From contig CAWGTD010000003.1 in assembly GCA_963825415.1 (NCBI GenBank), positions 910,638 through 974,637 of the forward strand: DNA of 64,000 nucleotides. Direction: 5' to 3'. Position 1 is the first letter of the stretch, and the number at the start of each line of letters is the position of its first letter. This DNA is from BP-464 sp963825415 (GTDB lineage Bacteria; Actinomycetota; Thermoleophilia; Solirubrobacterales; Solirubrobacteraceae). The notes under the pieces were generated by a model, which ran no database searches, had not been told where the DNA came from, and saw nothing but the letters and a program-made list of their open reading frames with translations. The position numbers and the translations under genes were made by a program. Below are positions 7,537 through 15,738 of the stretch, piece after piece.

Positions 7537-8163
7537 GTGATGGTGCGCGTGCGGCTGTTCGCCGGTCTGCGGGAGCGAGCCGGCCGGGCGGAGCTTGAGC
7601 TCGAGCTGCCCGAGGGCGCCCGCGTGGCCGACGCGCTGGCCGCGGTGGGCGAGCTGACCGCGGGCGTGCCGGTCGTCATGGCGGTCAACCGCGAGTACGC
7701 GGATACGGATGCGCTGCTGACGCCGGGCGACGAGCTCGCCTTGATCCCGCCGGTCAGCGGAGGATCACACCCAGCGGTCACCGAGAGGGCGCTGGACCTC
7801 GCAGCTCTCGCCGCCCGCGTGCGCGATCCCCGCGCGGGTGCCGTGGTGACGTTCAGCGGCGTGACGCGCGAGGTGGCGCAGCTCGACTACGAGGCGTACG
7901 CCGAGATGGCCGGCCCGCTGATCGAGGAGATCGTCGCGGCGGCGATCGAACGTCACGGGCTCTGCGCCGCGGCGGCCGAGCACCGCGTCGGGGTGGTGCC
8001 GCTGGGCGAGCCGTCGGTGATCGTGGCGGCCAGCGCGCCGCATCGTGACGCGGCCTTCGCGGGCGCGCGGGAACTGATCGACGAGATCAAGGCGCGAGCG
8101 CCGATCTGGAAGCGCGAGGAGGGCGAGTGGGTGGGCGGGGCCACCCCCGCCCCGCGGCGCTAG
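7537..8163 (+). CDS. moaX: Fused molybdopterin synthase, MoaD-MoaE
   Basis: A 208-residue fusion of the two molybdopterin-synthase subunits. Residues 1-76 are MoaD (ubiquitin fold: VRLFAGLRERAG, then ELALIPPVSGG). Residues 77-208 are MoaE, with GAVVTFSGVTRE, DYEAYAEMA, AHR-type ASAPHRDAAF and the catalytic-lysine region KARAPIWKREEG. The enzyme inserts two sulfurs into cPMP. MoaD must end in a free Gly-Gly to carry a thiocarboxylate, but here the GG is internal (PPVSGG/SH). The fused MoaX of Mycobacterium tuberculosis is known to be cleaved just after this GG, so the same is expected here. The MoaE loop between GVTRE and LDYEAY is about six residues shorter than in E. coli. Possible starts are GTG 7537, ATG 7540 or GTG 7543. 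Confidence 0.9.
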   Translation: MMVRVRLFAGLRERAGRAELELELPEGARVADALAAVGELTAGVPVVMAVNREYADTDALLTPGDELALIPPVSGGSHPAVTERALDLAALAARVRDPRAGAVVTFSGVTREVAQLDYEAYAEMAGPLIEEIVAAAIERHGLCAAAAEHRVGVVPLGEPSVIVAASAPHRDAAFAGARELIDEIKARAPIWKREEGEWVGGATPAPRR

Positions 8164-8696
8164 AGCGCTCCGCCGGCCGCCGGCGGGGCCGTCGGGTCGC
8201 CCGTGCCCCCGTCGCCGATCGTCTCACGCGCGAGGTACTCCTCGGCGCGCATCGGATCCTGGCGGGCGCGCTCGACGACCCGCAGCAGGTCCGACATCGA
8301 GGAGACCTCCTCGACCTGCTCCTTGAGGAACCACTGCATGAACTGCTCTGAGGGGTAGTCGCCCTCGTCGCGCGCGATCCGAGAGAGGCCGGAGATCTGG
8401 TCGGAGACGACGCGCTCCTGGTCGAGCGCCAGTTGCACCGGCGCCACGATGTCGTCGAAGGACGTCTCCGGCGCCGAGATCCCGGGGATGCGAACCTCGG
8501 CGGCGGCATCGATGAGGTAGGCGACCATCATCATCGCGTGGTTGCGCTCCTCGAGTGCCTGCCTGTAGAAGAACGCGGCGAGCCGGGGCAGGGTCTGTGC
8601 GTCGTAATACACGGCGATCGCCACGTACTGCTGCGAGGCCGAGAACTCGTCGGCGATCTGTTCATTGAGCTTCTCGACGAACGCGGATGCGGGCAT
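8160..8696 (-). CDS. Non-haem ferritin
   Basis: A 178-residue ferritin-like iron store. Ferroxidase residues are visible at the same numbering as E. coli FtnA: Glu17 (IADEF), Glu50 and His53 (EERNHAM). Further carboxylates occur in LDQERVV and FLKEQVEEVSS. The body is the expected four-helix bundle; the last 20 residues (GDGGTGDPTAPPAAGGAL) are a disordered tail longer than usual. It lies 9 bp downstream of the TetR gene on the same strand. The TetR stop codon TAG forms the first half of a TAGCGT hexamer 6 bp before the ferritin ATG, so it may have its own leaderless transcript. It overlaps the convergent MoaD-MoaE gene by 4 bp. Confidence 0.92.
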   Translation of the reverse strand: MPASAFVEKLNEQIADEFSASQQYVAIAVYYDAQTLPRLAAFFYRQALEERNHAMMMVAYLIDAAAEVRIPGISAPETSFDDIVAPVQLALDQERVVSDQISGLSRIARDEGDYPSEQFMQWFLKEQVEEVSSMSDLLRVVERARQDPMRAEEYLARETIGDGGTGDPTAPPAAGGAL

Positions 8697-8702
8697 GCGA
8701 CG

Positions 8703-8708
8703 ACGCTA
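8703..8708 (-). promoter_or_regulatory. -10-like TAGCGT of ferritin gene, overlapping TetR stop
   Basis: On the minus strand TAGCGT begins with the TAG stop codon of the TetR gene and ends 6 bp before the ferritin ATG. No Shine-Dalgarno is present. Confidence 0.35.
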
Positions 8709-9410
8709 GCGGGGTTCGGGGACGTCGCCCAGCCGGCCACCCACCTCGACGATGCTGAACGCGAGCTCGATCAGCGTCGGCGTCAGCTCTTCGAGGCTCT
8801 CCGCTCCGCGGGTGACGATGTGCTCGGAGACGAGCTCGCTGATGCCGCCGACCAGCGCCATCAGGAACGGCTCGGGCACACGGCGCATCGCGACGTCCGC
8901 CGGCCGTGTCCCTTGCGGCGCCGCGCGATAGAGGTCGACGAAGGAGTGAAAGACCTTGCGCCGCAGCTCGACCGCTCGCGGCCCCGCGCCGAGGACGTCG
9001 ACGAGCAGCGCACGAGCGAGGTCGGGGTTGGCGGCCAGCAGCTTGGTGTAGGCGGTCATGCCCACGCGCACGCGCTCGTGCCAGTCGTCCTGGTCCGAGC
9101 GCCGTACGGTCGCCCCGACGTCGGCGATGATCGCCTGGGCGCCGGCCGCGTAGCTGTCGAGGAAGCACTGCTCCTTGTCGGTGAAGTTCTCGTAGAACGT
9201 GCGCCGCGACACGCCGGCCAGCGCGACCACGTCGGACACGGTCACCTTGGCGTAGCCCTTGGCGGCGACGGCGCGTGCCATGGCGTCGAGCATGCGCTCG
9301 CGCTGGGTCCGCGCGACGACGGCACGATCGTCCTCCCAGCCGGGCGGCAACCCGCGGAAGTACAACGAATCCGGGTCGCGAGGCCGGGGCGGAACGGTGT
9401 CGAGCGCCAC
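8706..9410 (-). CDS. TetR-family transcriptional regulator
   Basis: A 234-residue one-component repressor. The helix-turn-helix is clear: MLDAMARAVAAKGYAKVTVSDVV followed by ALAGVSRRTFYENFTDKEQCF (residues about 33-75). The C-terminal ligand domain is generic. The GTG at 9410 is chosen because TATCCT lies 8 bp upstream and the codons upstream to the ATG at 9452 have A/T-rich third positions unlike the gene body. It is divergent from a five- or six-gene operon of exported proteins. An inverted repeat (9460-9475) overlaps the -35 box of that operon's promoter, making it the likely target. Confidence 0.88.
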   Translation of the reverse strand: MALDTVPPRPRDPDSLYFRGLPPGWEDDRAVVARTQRERMLDAMARAVAAKGYAKVTVSDVVALAGVSRRTFYENFTDKEQCFLDSYAAGAQAIIADVGATVRRSDQDDWHERVRVGMTAYTKLLAANPDLARALLVDVLGAGPRAVELRRKVFHSFVDLYRAAPQGTRPADVAMRRVPEPFLMALVGGISELVSEHIVTRGAESLEELTPTLIELAFSIVEVGGRLGDVPEPR

Positions 9411-9459
9411 GACTGCGCAGGATAGGAGAGCGGTTCCGCCCAGAGAACGCATCCGTTTG

Positions 9460-9475
9460 GTTGTCGTTTGACAAC
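9460..9475. promoter_or_regulatory. Candidate TetR operator (inverted repeat)
   Basis: GTTGTC-GTTT-GACAAC is a perfect 6-bp inverted repeat with a 4-bp centre, of a size and position usual for TetR-family operators. Its right arm contains the -35 hexamer TTGACA (9468-9473) of the rightward promoter, so binding would block polymerase. Confidence 0.6.
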
Positions 9476-9496
9476 GAGCCGGTCCTGCTCCACAAT
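9468..9496 (+). promoter_or_regulatory. Sigma70-type promoter of the exported-protein operon
   Basis: The consensus -35 TTGACA (9468-9473), a 17-bp spacer and a -10 CACAAT (9491-9496) form the best classical promoter in the window. It predicts a 5' leader of about 90 nt before the GTG at 9596. Confidence 0.65.
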
Positions 9497-9595
9497 CCGG
9501 CGCGCTGGACCAGCGTGTACGGGTTCGTACCAACGACCCGCGCCGGTCGGCAGGGGTTTCACGGCAGGGGTTTTGTTCCAATGGGAGGAGAGAAG

Positions 9596-11371
9596 GTGCG
9601 CGCGTATCTCGCCGCGACGATCGTGTCGGCGTTCCTGTTTTGCATGTCGACGGGGACGGCCTTCGCCGTGCCTCCGCTGCCGGATCCCAACTTCCTCACG
9701 GAGGTGACCCAGAGCCCCTGCAAGTACGACAGCCAGGACGCGATCGAGAAGCAGGGCTACGAGCAGGAAGGCTGGGGCGCCGAGACCGACTACACGCGCT
9801 ATCCCGGCAACTGCCGGCGCATCCACTTCTCCTACGGCCCGATCGTCGTCAAGCCCGGCCAGAACGACGTCCTGGTCGGCCCGGTCACGATCGAGAAGCC
9901 CGCCGAGGACGGCTACATCACGCGCTTCAAGCCCAATCTGGTCGACCAGAACGGCGCCGTGCCGCCCGTCGAGCAGGTCCACCTTCACCACGGCACGTGG
10001 CTCTCGCTGACCGGCAACTACGGCAACAGCGCGTTCTTCGCGGCCGGCGAGGAGAAGACGATCGCGCCGTTCCCCAAGGGGTACGGCATGCCGATCAAGC
10101 GCACCGACCAGTGGCAGCTGCTGTACATGGTCCACTCCGCCGTCCAGCAGCCGATGCTGACGTGGATCACCTACGACATCGACTTCGTGCCGGCGGCGAA
10201 CGGGGCGGCGGTCGGGATGAAGCCCGCCCTGCCGATCTGGCTCGACGTGCGGCCGTCGGCGTATCCGGTGTTCAACGTGCAGCGCAAGTACGGCGGCGAG
10301 GACGGTCAGTGCACGTGGCCGCGCGAGGAGTGCGCCGCGTTCGACCCCTTCGGCAAGAAGATCGCCGGCAACGGCCTGCCCGCCGACAAGCCCGGCACCG
10401 ACCTCAAGCTGCCGGCCGAGGGCGGCAGCTTCGGCATCGCCCAGAACTGGAAGGGCGGCACGCTGATCGGCATCGGCGGCCACCTGCACCCGGGCGGCAT
10501 CCAGAACGAGGTCGACGTCGTGCGCGATGGCGAAAGCAAGCGCATCTACAACGGCGTCCCGAGCTACTGGGACCACAACGACCAGACCAAGCCGGGAGGC
10601 CCCCCGACCTCGTGGGACTTCTCGATGCGCGTGTCGGGGCTGCCCAAGTACGGGATCCATCTCGAGCCGGGCGACGTCCTGCGCAGCAACGCGACGTACG
10701 ACACGACCGCCATCTCCTCCTATGAGGACATGGGCATCGCCGTCGGCCTGCTGGTGCCCGACGACGCCGACGGCAACCCGCAGGCGCCGGGGCTCGACCC
10801 GTTCACCGCGCCGGTCGACAACTCCGAGCGCTGCGACTCCGGAGGCTTGGAGGCCGCCACGCCGACGCTGTGCCCCAACGGGTACGGCGAGACGCACGGC
10901 CACTACGCCGAGAACGGCAACTACAGCGGGCCGGCGCCGGGGGCCACGCTCGACGCGCCGGACGGACCGGAGACCACGAAGATCGCGATCGCCGACTTCC
11001 TCTACGCGCCGGGCGATCTGACCACCGTCGACACGACGGGCATCCCGCAGGTGAAGCTGGGCGGTTCGCTGGAGTTCACCAACGCGGACAGCGCGCTGAT
11101 CCCGCACACCATCACGACGTGCGCCTACCCGTGCCTCGGCGAGACCGGGTCGGCGTTCCCGCTGCCGGACGGCACGACGAGCCTGGGTCGCCCGCTCGAC
11201 CTCGACTCGTCCGAGCTCGGCTACGGCGTGCCCGAGATCAGCGGTGTCAAGAACGAGTCGCAGTGGAGCATCCCGATCACGCAGACCGAGGGCTACCAGG
11301 CCGGCGAGGTCGTGACGTACTTCTGCCGCATCCATCCGTCGATGCGGGGGGCCTTCAAGGTCGTCGATTAG
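9596..11371 (+). CDS. Secreted protein: PHM/Nod19-like domain plus C-terminal cupredoxin
   Basis: A 591-residue exported protein. The GTG start at 9596 has a strong Shine-Dalgarno (GGAGG, 9584-9588); the signal peptide is MRAYLAATIVSAFLF through about residue 25. The central region (about 60-400) has paired His motifs (VHLHHGTWLSL; GIGGHLHPGG; YWDHND), suggesting a metal-binding beta-sandwich related to SURNod19/PHM-like copper monooxygenases. That assignment is tentative. The last 130 residues are a cupredoxin: PHTITT supplies one His ligand and FCRIHPSMRG supplies Cys-His-Met, a complete type-1 copper site. It is the first gene of a TetR-flanked operon with an amidohydrolase and a PQQ-propeller protein. 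Confidence 0.85.
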   Translation: MRAYLAATIVSAFLFCMSTGTAFAVPPLPDPNFLTEVTQSPCKYDSQDAIEKQGYEQEGWGAETDYTRYPGNCRRIHFSYGPIVVKPGQNDVLVGPVTIEKPAEDGYITRFKPNLVDQNGAVPPVEQVHLHHGTWLSLTGNYGNSAFFAAGEEKTIAPFPKGYGMPIKRTDQWQLLYMVHSAVQQPMLTWITYDIDFVPAANGAAVGMKPALPIWLDVRPSAYPVFNVQRKYGGEDGQCTWPREECAAFDPFGKKIAGNGLPADKPGTDLKLPAEGGSFGIAQNWKGGTLIGIGGHLHPGGIQNEVDVVRDGESKRIYNGVPSYWDHNDQTKPGGPPTSWDFSMRVSGLPKYGIHLEPGDVLRSNATYDTTAISSYEDMGIAVGLLVPDDADGNPQAPGLDPFTAPVDNSERCDSGGLEAATPTLCPNGYGETHGHYAENGNYSGPAPGATLDAPDGPETTKIAIADFLYAPGDLTTVDTTGIPQVKLGGSLEFTNADSALIPHTITTCAYPCLGETGSAFPLPDGTTSLGRPLDLDSSELGYGVPEISGVKNESQWSIPITQTEGYQAGEVVTYFCRIHPSMRGAFKVVD

Positions 11372-11431
11372 ATCGGGCCGCAGTACGGGCCACGGAACAG
11401 ATCAAGGAAAAGGGAGCAGGGGAGCCGCAAG

Positions 11432-13246
11432 ATGATCAAGTGGAAGAAGTCCTGGCCGGACCAGTGGGAGGGGCTGCCGGTCGACGTGCTGCCCTGCTCG
11501 AACGACGAGTACCTGCCGCCGCCGCCGACGGCCGAGCAGCTGACGATCATGGCTCTGCAGGACCGCGAGGTGGAGCGCTGGCGGCGCAAGTTCGGCATGA
11601 GCCGCCGGCACTTCGTGCGCACGTCGGCCGCCATGGCGATCGGCTTCTGGGCGATCGACACGGTGATGCCGGGCAAGTGGGGCAGCTACGCCTCGGCGCA
11701 CAACACCAAGACGCTCGACGCATGTGACCTCGAGTGGGCCGGCCGCGGCGGGCTGGAGACGCTCGCGAACCTGCCCGGTGAGTTCATCTTCGACATCCAG
11801 TCGCACCACGTCGACCCCGACGCCGATTGGCGGGTGACCAACCCGGCGATCGTCGCGTTCTTCGCGGCGCTGTGGCCGCAGTCGTCGCCCGTGCTCGGCG
11901 ACCAGCCGGGCCTCCGCGACGACGGCTCGATCAAGGGCGGCGGCGCCGGCGAGATCGACCCGATCGAGAACCTCTCCCGGTTCCACTACATGAAGGAGCT
12001 GTACCTGGACTCGGCGACCACCATGACGGTGCTCTCCTGCGTGCCGACCTCGCCGGACACCAACAACCCGCTGCCGCTCGCCGAGGCCGCCCTGACGGTC
12101 CACACCGCCAACGACCTGGCGAAGTCCCAGCGGGCGATCATGCACGCCTTCGTCATGCCCAACCGCGGCAGCGCCGGCATGACGCAGGACCAGCTCATCG
12201 ACCCTGCCACCGCGCAGACCGGAGTGGAGGGGCCCGACCCCATCTACTTCCAGGACGAGATGGACCTGATGTGGAAGCGCGCCGAGCAGTACAAGGACAT
12301 CCTCGGCGGCTGGAAGACCTACTGCGCCTGGGGCGACGTCCCATACGCGTCGGGCTGGTGGCTGGACTCCGACTACGGCATGGCGTTCCTCAAGAACGTC
12401 AGGGCCATCAGCGACAAGTACCCGAAGATCCCGCCGGTCGTGGCCACGCACAAGGGCTTCTCGCTCCCCGGCTTCGACCAGCGCGGCGCCTCGCCCCGCG
12501 ACGTCGGCCCGGCCGCCAAGGCCAATCCCGGGGTGCGGTTCATGATCTACCACTCGGGCTACGACATCTTCAACTACAACGGCGTGCCCGTCGGGGGCAA
12601 GCCGGAGGGGCCCTACGCGGGCGACGACAAGGTCGACTCCTCCAACCGGACGGTCGACTCCTTCATCAAGAGCCTGCGCGAGAACGGCCTGGTCGCCGCG
12701 AACTACGCCGAGCCGGGCAAGAAGTTCGGCAACGTCCCCAACGTGTGGGCCGAGCTCGGCTCGGTCTGGCGCGACCAGATGAGCACCCCCGACGGGGCCA
12801 CGCACCTGCTCGGCAAGCTGATCACGCACGTCGGGCCCAAGCGCATCGCCTGGGGCACCGACAGCCTCTGGTACGGCTCGCCGCAGAAGGAGATCGTGGC
12901 GCTGCGCAAGCTGGAGTTCACCCAGCAGGCCAAGGAGTTCTACGGCCTGCCCTACGGCCTCGACGGCGACGTCGAGGACCCGACGCAGCCGGCGCCCGAC
13001 CCGTCGCGCACGATCCGCAACGGGATCCTCGGGCGCAACGCCGCCGCCGCCTACAACATCGATCCCGACAAGCGGCGCCACGCGATCAGCTGCGATCTCG
13101 TCAACGGCATGCGCGAGTCGGACTACATCAAGGACCTCGGCGATCCGCTCAAGGAGACGGCGCCGATGGCTTCCAACCACGTAAACGGGCCTCGCACGCG
13201 CCGCCAGGTGCTCAAGGGCCTGACCGAAGGGGAGTGGTCGCCGTGA
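11432..13246 (+). CDS. Amidohydrolase-family protein with Tat-like export motif
   Basis: A 604-residue metal-dependent hydrolase of the amidohydrolase-2 (PF04909) TIM-barrel type. A twin-arginine motif SRRHFVR followed by a hydrophobic stretch (TSAAMAIGFWAIDTV) lies at about residues 57-80, after an unusually long N-terminal extension (MIKWKKSW...). Catalytic-site candidates are FDIQSHHVDPD (about 117-127), VVATHKGF, MIYHSGYD and AWGTDSLWYGSP, giving the His/His/Asp set typical of the family. The RBS AGGGGAG precedes the ATG. It ends 4 bp into the next gene (GTGA overlap). The substrate is unknown. Position between two secreted copper-site proteins suggests extracytoplasmic action on a shared substrate. 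Confidence 0.87.
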   Translation: MIKWKKSWPDQWEGLPVDVLPCSNDEYLPPPPTAEQLTIMALQDREVERWRRKFGMSRRHFVRTSAAMAIGFWAIDTVMPGKWGSYASAHNTKTLDACDLEWAGRGGLETLANLPGEFIFDIQSHHVDPDADWRVTNPAIVAFFAALWPQSSPVLGDQPGLRDDGSIKGGGAGEIDPIENLSRFHYMKELYLDSATTMTVLSCVPTSPDTNNPLPLAEAALTVHTANDLAKSQRAIMHAFVMPNRGSAGMTQDQLIDPATAQTGVEGPDPIYFQDEMDLMWKRAEQYKDILGGWKTYCAWGDVPYASGWWLDSDYGMAFLKNVRAISDKYPKIPPVVATHKGFSLPGFDQRGASPRDVGPAAKANPGVRFMIYHSGYDIFNYNGVPVGGKPEGPYAGDDKVDSSNRTVDSFIKSLRENGLVAANYAEPGKKFGNVPNVWAELGSVWRDQMSTPDGATHLLGKLITHVGPKRIAWGTDSLWYGSPQKEIVALRKLEFTQQAKEFYGLPYGLDGDVEDPTQPAPDPSRTIRNGILGRNAAAAYNIDPDKRRHAISCDLVNGMRESDYIKDLGDPLKETAPMASNHVNGPRTRRQVLKGLTEGEWSP

Positions 13247-15090
13247 TCCCGCGTTCGATTCTCTTGGCAGTTGCGGCGGGCCTCGTCCTCGCCGCGCCCG
13301 CGGGCGCGGCCGACGTCGCCGGCTGCGCGGCGCCGGCCACGGGCGGCGACTGGCCGTTCTACGGCGGCACGTTCGACAACCATCGCGAGCAGCTCGCCGA
13401 GGAGACGATCTCGACCGAGAACGCCTCGCAGCTCGGGCTCGCCTGGCAGGCCGCGATGCCCGACGGCGGCGTGATCCAGTCGACGCCGACGGTCGCCGAC
13501 GGCTGCGTGTTCACCGGCACCGACCTCGGCAACGCATACGCGTTCAACGCCGACACCGGCGAGAAGGTCTGGGAGCGCACCCTGCAGGGCGGCGGCGGCA
13601 GCTTCGCCGTCGGCGCCGGCGTCATCGGCGCGCCCGCGGTGGCCAACGGCCTCGTCTACATCGCGGCGACCAAGGAAGGCAAGTCGATCCTGTTCGCGCT
13701 CGACGAGGCCAATGGGGACATTGTCTGGTCGCACATCGTCGACGAGGACTCGGGCGGCGGCGCGGACTCGAGCCCGATCCCGTTCGAGGGCATGATCTTC
13801 CAGGCCTACCAGGGCGACGAGTCCTCGACGCACTCCAACCCGGGCTTCGCGATCATCGACGGCTCTCGCGAGGGCGGCGGCAACGAGCTCATCCACACGA
13901 AGGTGATCCCGGACGCGGACTTCGCCGCCGGGGACCGCGGTGGCTCGATCGTCGACACCCCGGCGTACGACCCGGAGAGCAAGCTGATGTACGTCGGCAC
14001 GGGCAACCCGGCGAGCCCGCACGCCAACGAGCGCACCGACGCGCTGCTGAAGATCGACGTCGATCCGGCCAGCGCGACGTTCGGCCAGATCCTGGCGTCG
14101 CAGATGGGCAAGCGCGACAGCTACCCGGCGCCGAGCGACGTCGACTCGCCGATCTGCCAGACCGACGTCCAGTGGCCGGTGGGCCGCTTCACCTGCGCGC
14201 AGTTCGACTACAACTTCCTCGCCTCGCCGAACCTGTGGAACCACAGCGACGGGCACCAGCTGTTCGGCGGGCTGCAGAAGGCGGGGGTCTACACCGCGGT
14301 CGACACCGCGACGATGGAGAAGGCCTGGGAGGCCACGCTCGGCGTGCCGTGCCTGGCCTGCAACCTCAGCTCGACGGCGGTCGACGAGGACGCGATCTAC
14401 GTCGCGGTGACCGGCGGCAACCTCTACGCGCTGAACAAGGACACCGGGGCGATCAAGTGGGCGGTTCCGGGGACCGGGGCCACGCACTACGAGGGCCTAA
14501 CCGTGGCCAACGGCGTCGTCTACTCGGCCAACGACCTGGGCGCGCTCCAGGCGTTCAAGGCGTCCGACGGCACGCCGCTGCTGGCCCACCCGTTCGTGCA
14601 GGACACGAATACGCCGATGCAGGACCTCGGCAACTCGAGCGGGATCGCGGTCGCGCGCAACACCGTGTTCGTCTCGTCGAAGAGCGACAGCACCAGCATC
14701 CTGTTCGCCTACAAGCTCGGCGAGGGTGGCGGCGGTGGCGGTGGCGGTGGCCCCGGCCTTCCGCCCGTGCCCGCGCCTCCCGGCGGCGGAGCCCCCGGCG
14801 GCGGCGGCCAGATCGCCAGCGGGCCGGGTGCCGCGAGCTACGGCTACCTGACGCCGGTGGCGACCACGACGGTCGGCGGCAAGCTGACCTACACCAACGC
14901 CGACGTCGCACGCCACGACGTCGTGGCACGCGACAAGGGGCCCGACGGGGCGCCGCTGTTCCGCAGCGTGCTGGCGGGCCTCGGCCAGTCCGTGCCGGTG
15001 ACCGGCACCGACCGGGTGCAGGCCGGCAAGACGTACGCGTTCTACTGCTCGATCCATCCGGGCATGCAGGGTCAGCTCGTCGTGCGATGA
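13243..15090 (+). CDS. Secreted PQQ-type beta-propeller fused to cupredoxin
   Basis: A 615-residue exported protein. The GTG start overlaps the preceding stop and is preceded by AAGGGGAG. The signal peptide spans about residues 1-22 (ILLAVAAGLVLAAPAGAA). Residues 30-490 contain repeated propeller blades of the quinoprotein type (NAYAFNADTGEKVWE, ILFALDEANGDIVWS, NLYALNKDTGAIKW), starting with the DWPFYGGTFDNHR/LGLAWQ entry typical of PVA- or alcohol-dehydrogenase-like quinoproteins. A Gly/Pro linker (about 500-530) leads to a C-terminal cupredoxin with ARHDVV (His) and FYCSIHPGMQG (Cys, His, Met). Quinoprotein plus type-1 copper implies electrons passing from substrate oxidation to copper. 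PQQ binding itself is inferred from the fold. Confidence 0.87.
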   Translation: MIPRSILLAVAAGLVLAAPAGAADVAGCAAPATGGDWPFYGGTFDNHREQLAEETISTENASQLGLAWQAAMPDGGVIQSTPTVADGCVFTGTDLGNAYAFNADTGEKVWERTLQGGGGSFAVGAGVIGAPAVANGLVYIAATKEGKSILFALDEANGDIVWSHIVDEDSGGGADSSPIPFEGMIFQAYQGDESSTHSNPGFAIIDGSREGGGNELIHTKVIPDADFAAGDRGGSIVDTPAYDPESKLMYVGTGNPASPHANERTDALLKIDVDPASATFGQILASQMGKRDSYPAPSDVDSPICQTDVQWPVGRFTCAQFDYNFLASPNLWNHSDGHQLFGGLQKAGVYTAVDTATMEKAWEATLGVPCLACNLSSTAVDEDAIYVAVTGGNLYALNKDTGAIKWAVPGTGATHYEGLTVANGVVYSANDLGALQAFKASDGTPLLAHPFVQDTNTPMQDLGNSSGIAVARNTVFVSSKSDSTSILFAYKLGEGGGGGGGGGPGLPPVPAPPGGGAPGGGGQIASGPGAASYGYLTPVATTTVGGKLTYTNADVARHDVVARDKGPDGAPLFRSVLAGLGQSVPVTGTDRVQAGKTYAFYCSIHPGMQGQLVVR

Positions 15091-15110
15091 GACAGGGAGA
15101 GGAGACACGG

Positions 15111-15566
15111 ATGACATTCAGCCTGGTTGACGAGCTGTTGAACCGGCAGATGGCGGGTGAGGTGAACTCGCCTGCGGCCCGCCACCTGGGGCTGCGGCTG
15201 GTCCGCTTCGCTCGTGGCGTGGCGGTCTACGAGATGCCGATGCGCCGGCACGCCTGCGACCCGCTCGGGCGCGTGGAGAACGGGGTCCTGACGGCGTTGG
15301 CCGAGGCCGCGATGACAGCCGCCGCGCGAACGATCGTGGCGGACGGCGAGCTCCCTCCGGACGCGATGTCGACGGTCGGGCTGACCGCCGAGTTCGTTCG
15401 GCCCGTCGCACTCGAGGAGGCCGATGCGCTGCGCGCGGAGGCGATCGTCATGCGCAGGGTCGGCTCGGCGATGCAGGTCGAGGCCGACGTGCTGTGCGGC
15501 CGTTCGCGGATCGCCAGCTTCGCGGCGACGTGCAGCATGCCGCTCGAGCGCGAGGCGGCAGCCTGA
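15111..15566 (+). CDS. Hotdog-fold (PaaI-like) thioesterase
   Basis: A 151-residue hotdog-fold protein. The sequence HACDPLGRVENGVLTALAEAAMTAA matches the PaaI/YbgC-like catalytic helix region with the substrate-contact Asn/Gly (here ENG where many have HGG). STVGLTAEFVRPV and LRAEAIVMRRVGSAMQVEADV are the usual strands. The RBS GGGAGAGGAG precedes the ATG. It is the only cytosolic enzyme among exported proteins of this operon. Its stop overlaps the tatA start (TGATG). The thioester substrate is unknown. Confidence 0.8.
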   Translation: MTFSLVDELLNRQMAGEVNSPAARHLGLRLVRFARGVAVYEMPMRRHACDPLGRVENGVLTALAEAAMTAAARTIVADGELPPDAMSTVGLTAEFVRPVALEEADALRAEAIVMRRVGSAMQVEADVLCGRSRIASFAATCSMPLEREAAA

Positions 15567-15736
15567 TGCCCGCGATCGGACCGATGGAGCTGATCATCCT
15601 GCTGGTCATCGTGCTGCTCGTCGTCGGGCCCAAGAAGCTGCCCAACGTCGGGCGCTCGCTGGGGAGCGGCATGCGGGAGTTCAAGGACGCGATCACGCCC
15701 GGCACGAAGGCGCCGGCCGAGGAAGAGAAGGCCTAG
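15566..15736 (+). CDS. tatA: Twin-arginine translocase subunit TatA/E
   Basis: A 56-residue TatA-type component of the twin-arginine export pore. One N-terminal membrane helix (GPMELIILLVIVLLVVGPKK) carries the conserved Glu near the start, then the hinge P-K-K-L-P, then an amphipathic helix with the invariant Phe (GRSLGSGMREFKDA) and an acidic tail. The ATG overlaps the thioesterase stop by one base, so it is translationally coupled to the operon that contains a Tat-motif amidohydrolase. This hints at a dedicated or boosted export capacity. No TatC is present. Confidence 0.93.
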   Translation: MPAIGPMELIILLVIVLLVVGPKKLPNVGRSLGSGMREFKDAITPGTKAPAEEEKA

Positions 15737-15738
15737 CC

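Noticed and set aside
9411..9452. ATG 9452 as the TetR start
   Set aside because: The intervening codons are A/T-rich at third positions, the ATG would lie only 7 bp from the proposed operator, and GTG 9410 has a TATCCT hexamer 8 bp upstream.
13243..15090. Programmed frameshifting as the explanation for split genes elsewhere in the window
   Set aside because: No shared slippery heptamer, stop-codon context or downstream structure was seen at the seven shift sites, and the genes belong to unrelated families not known for recoding.
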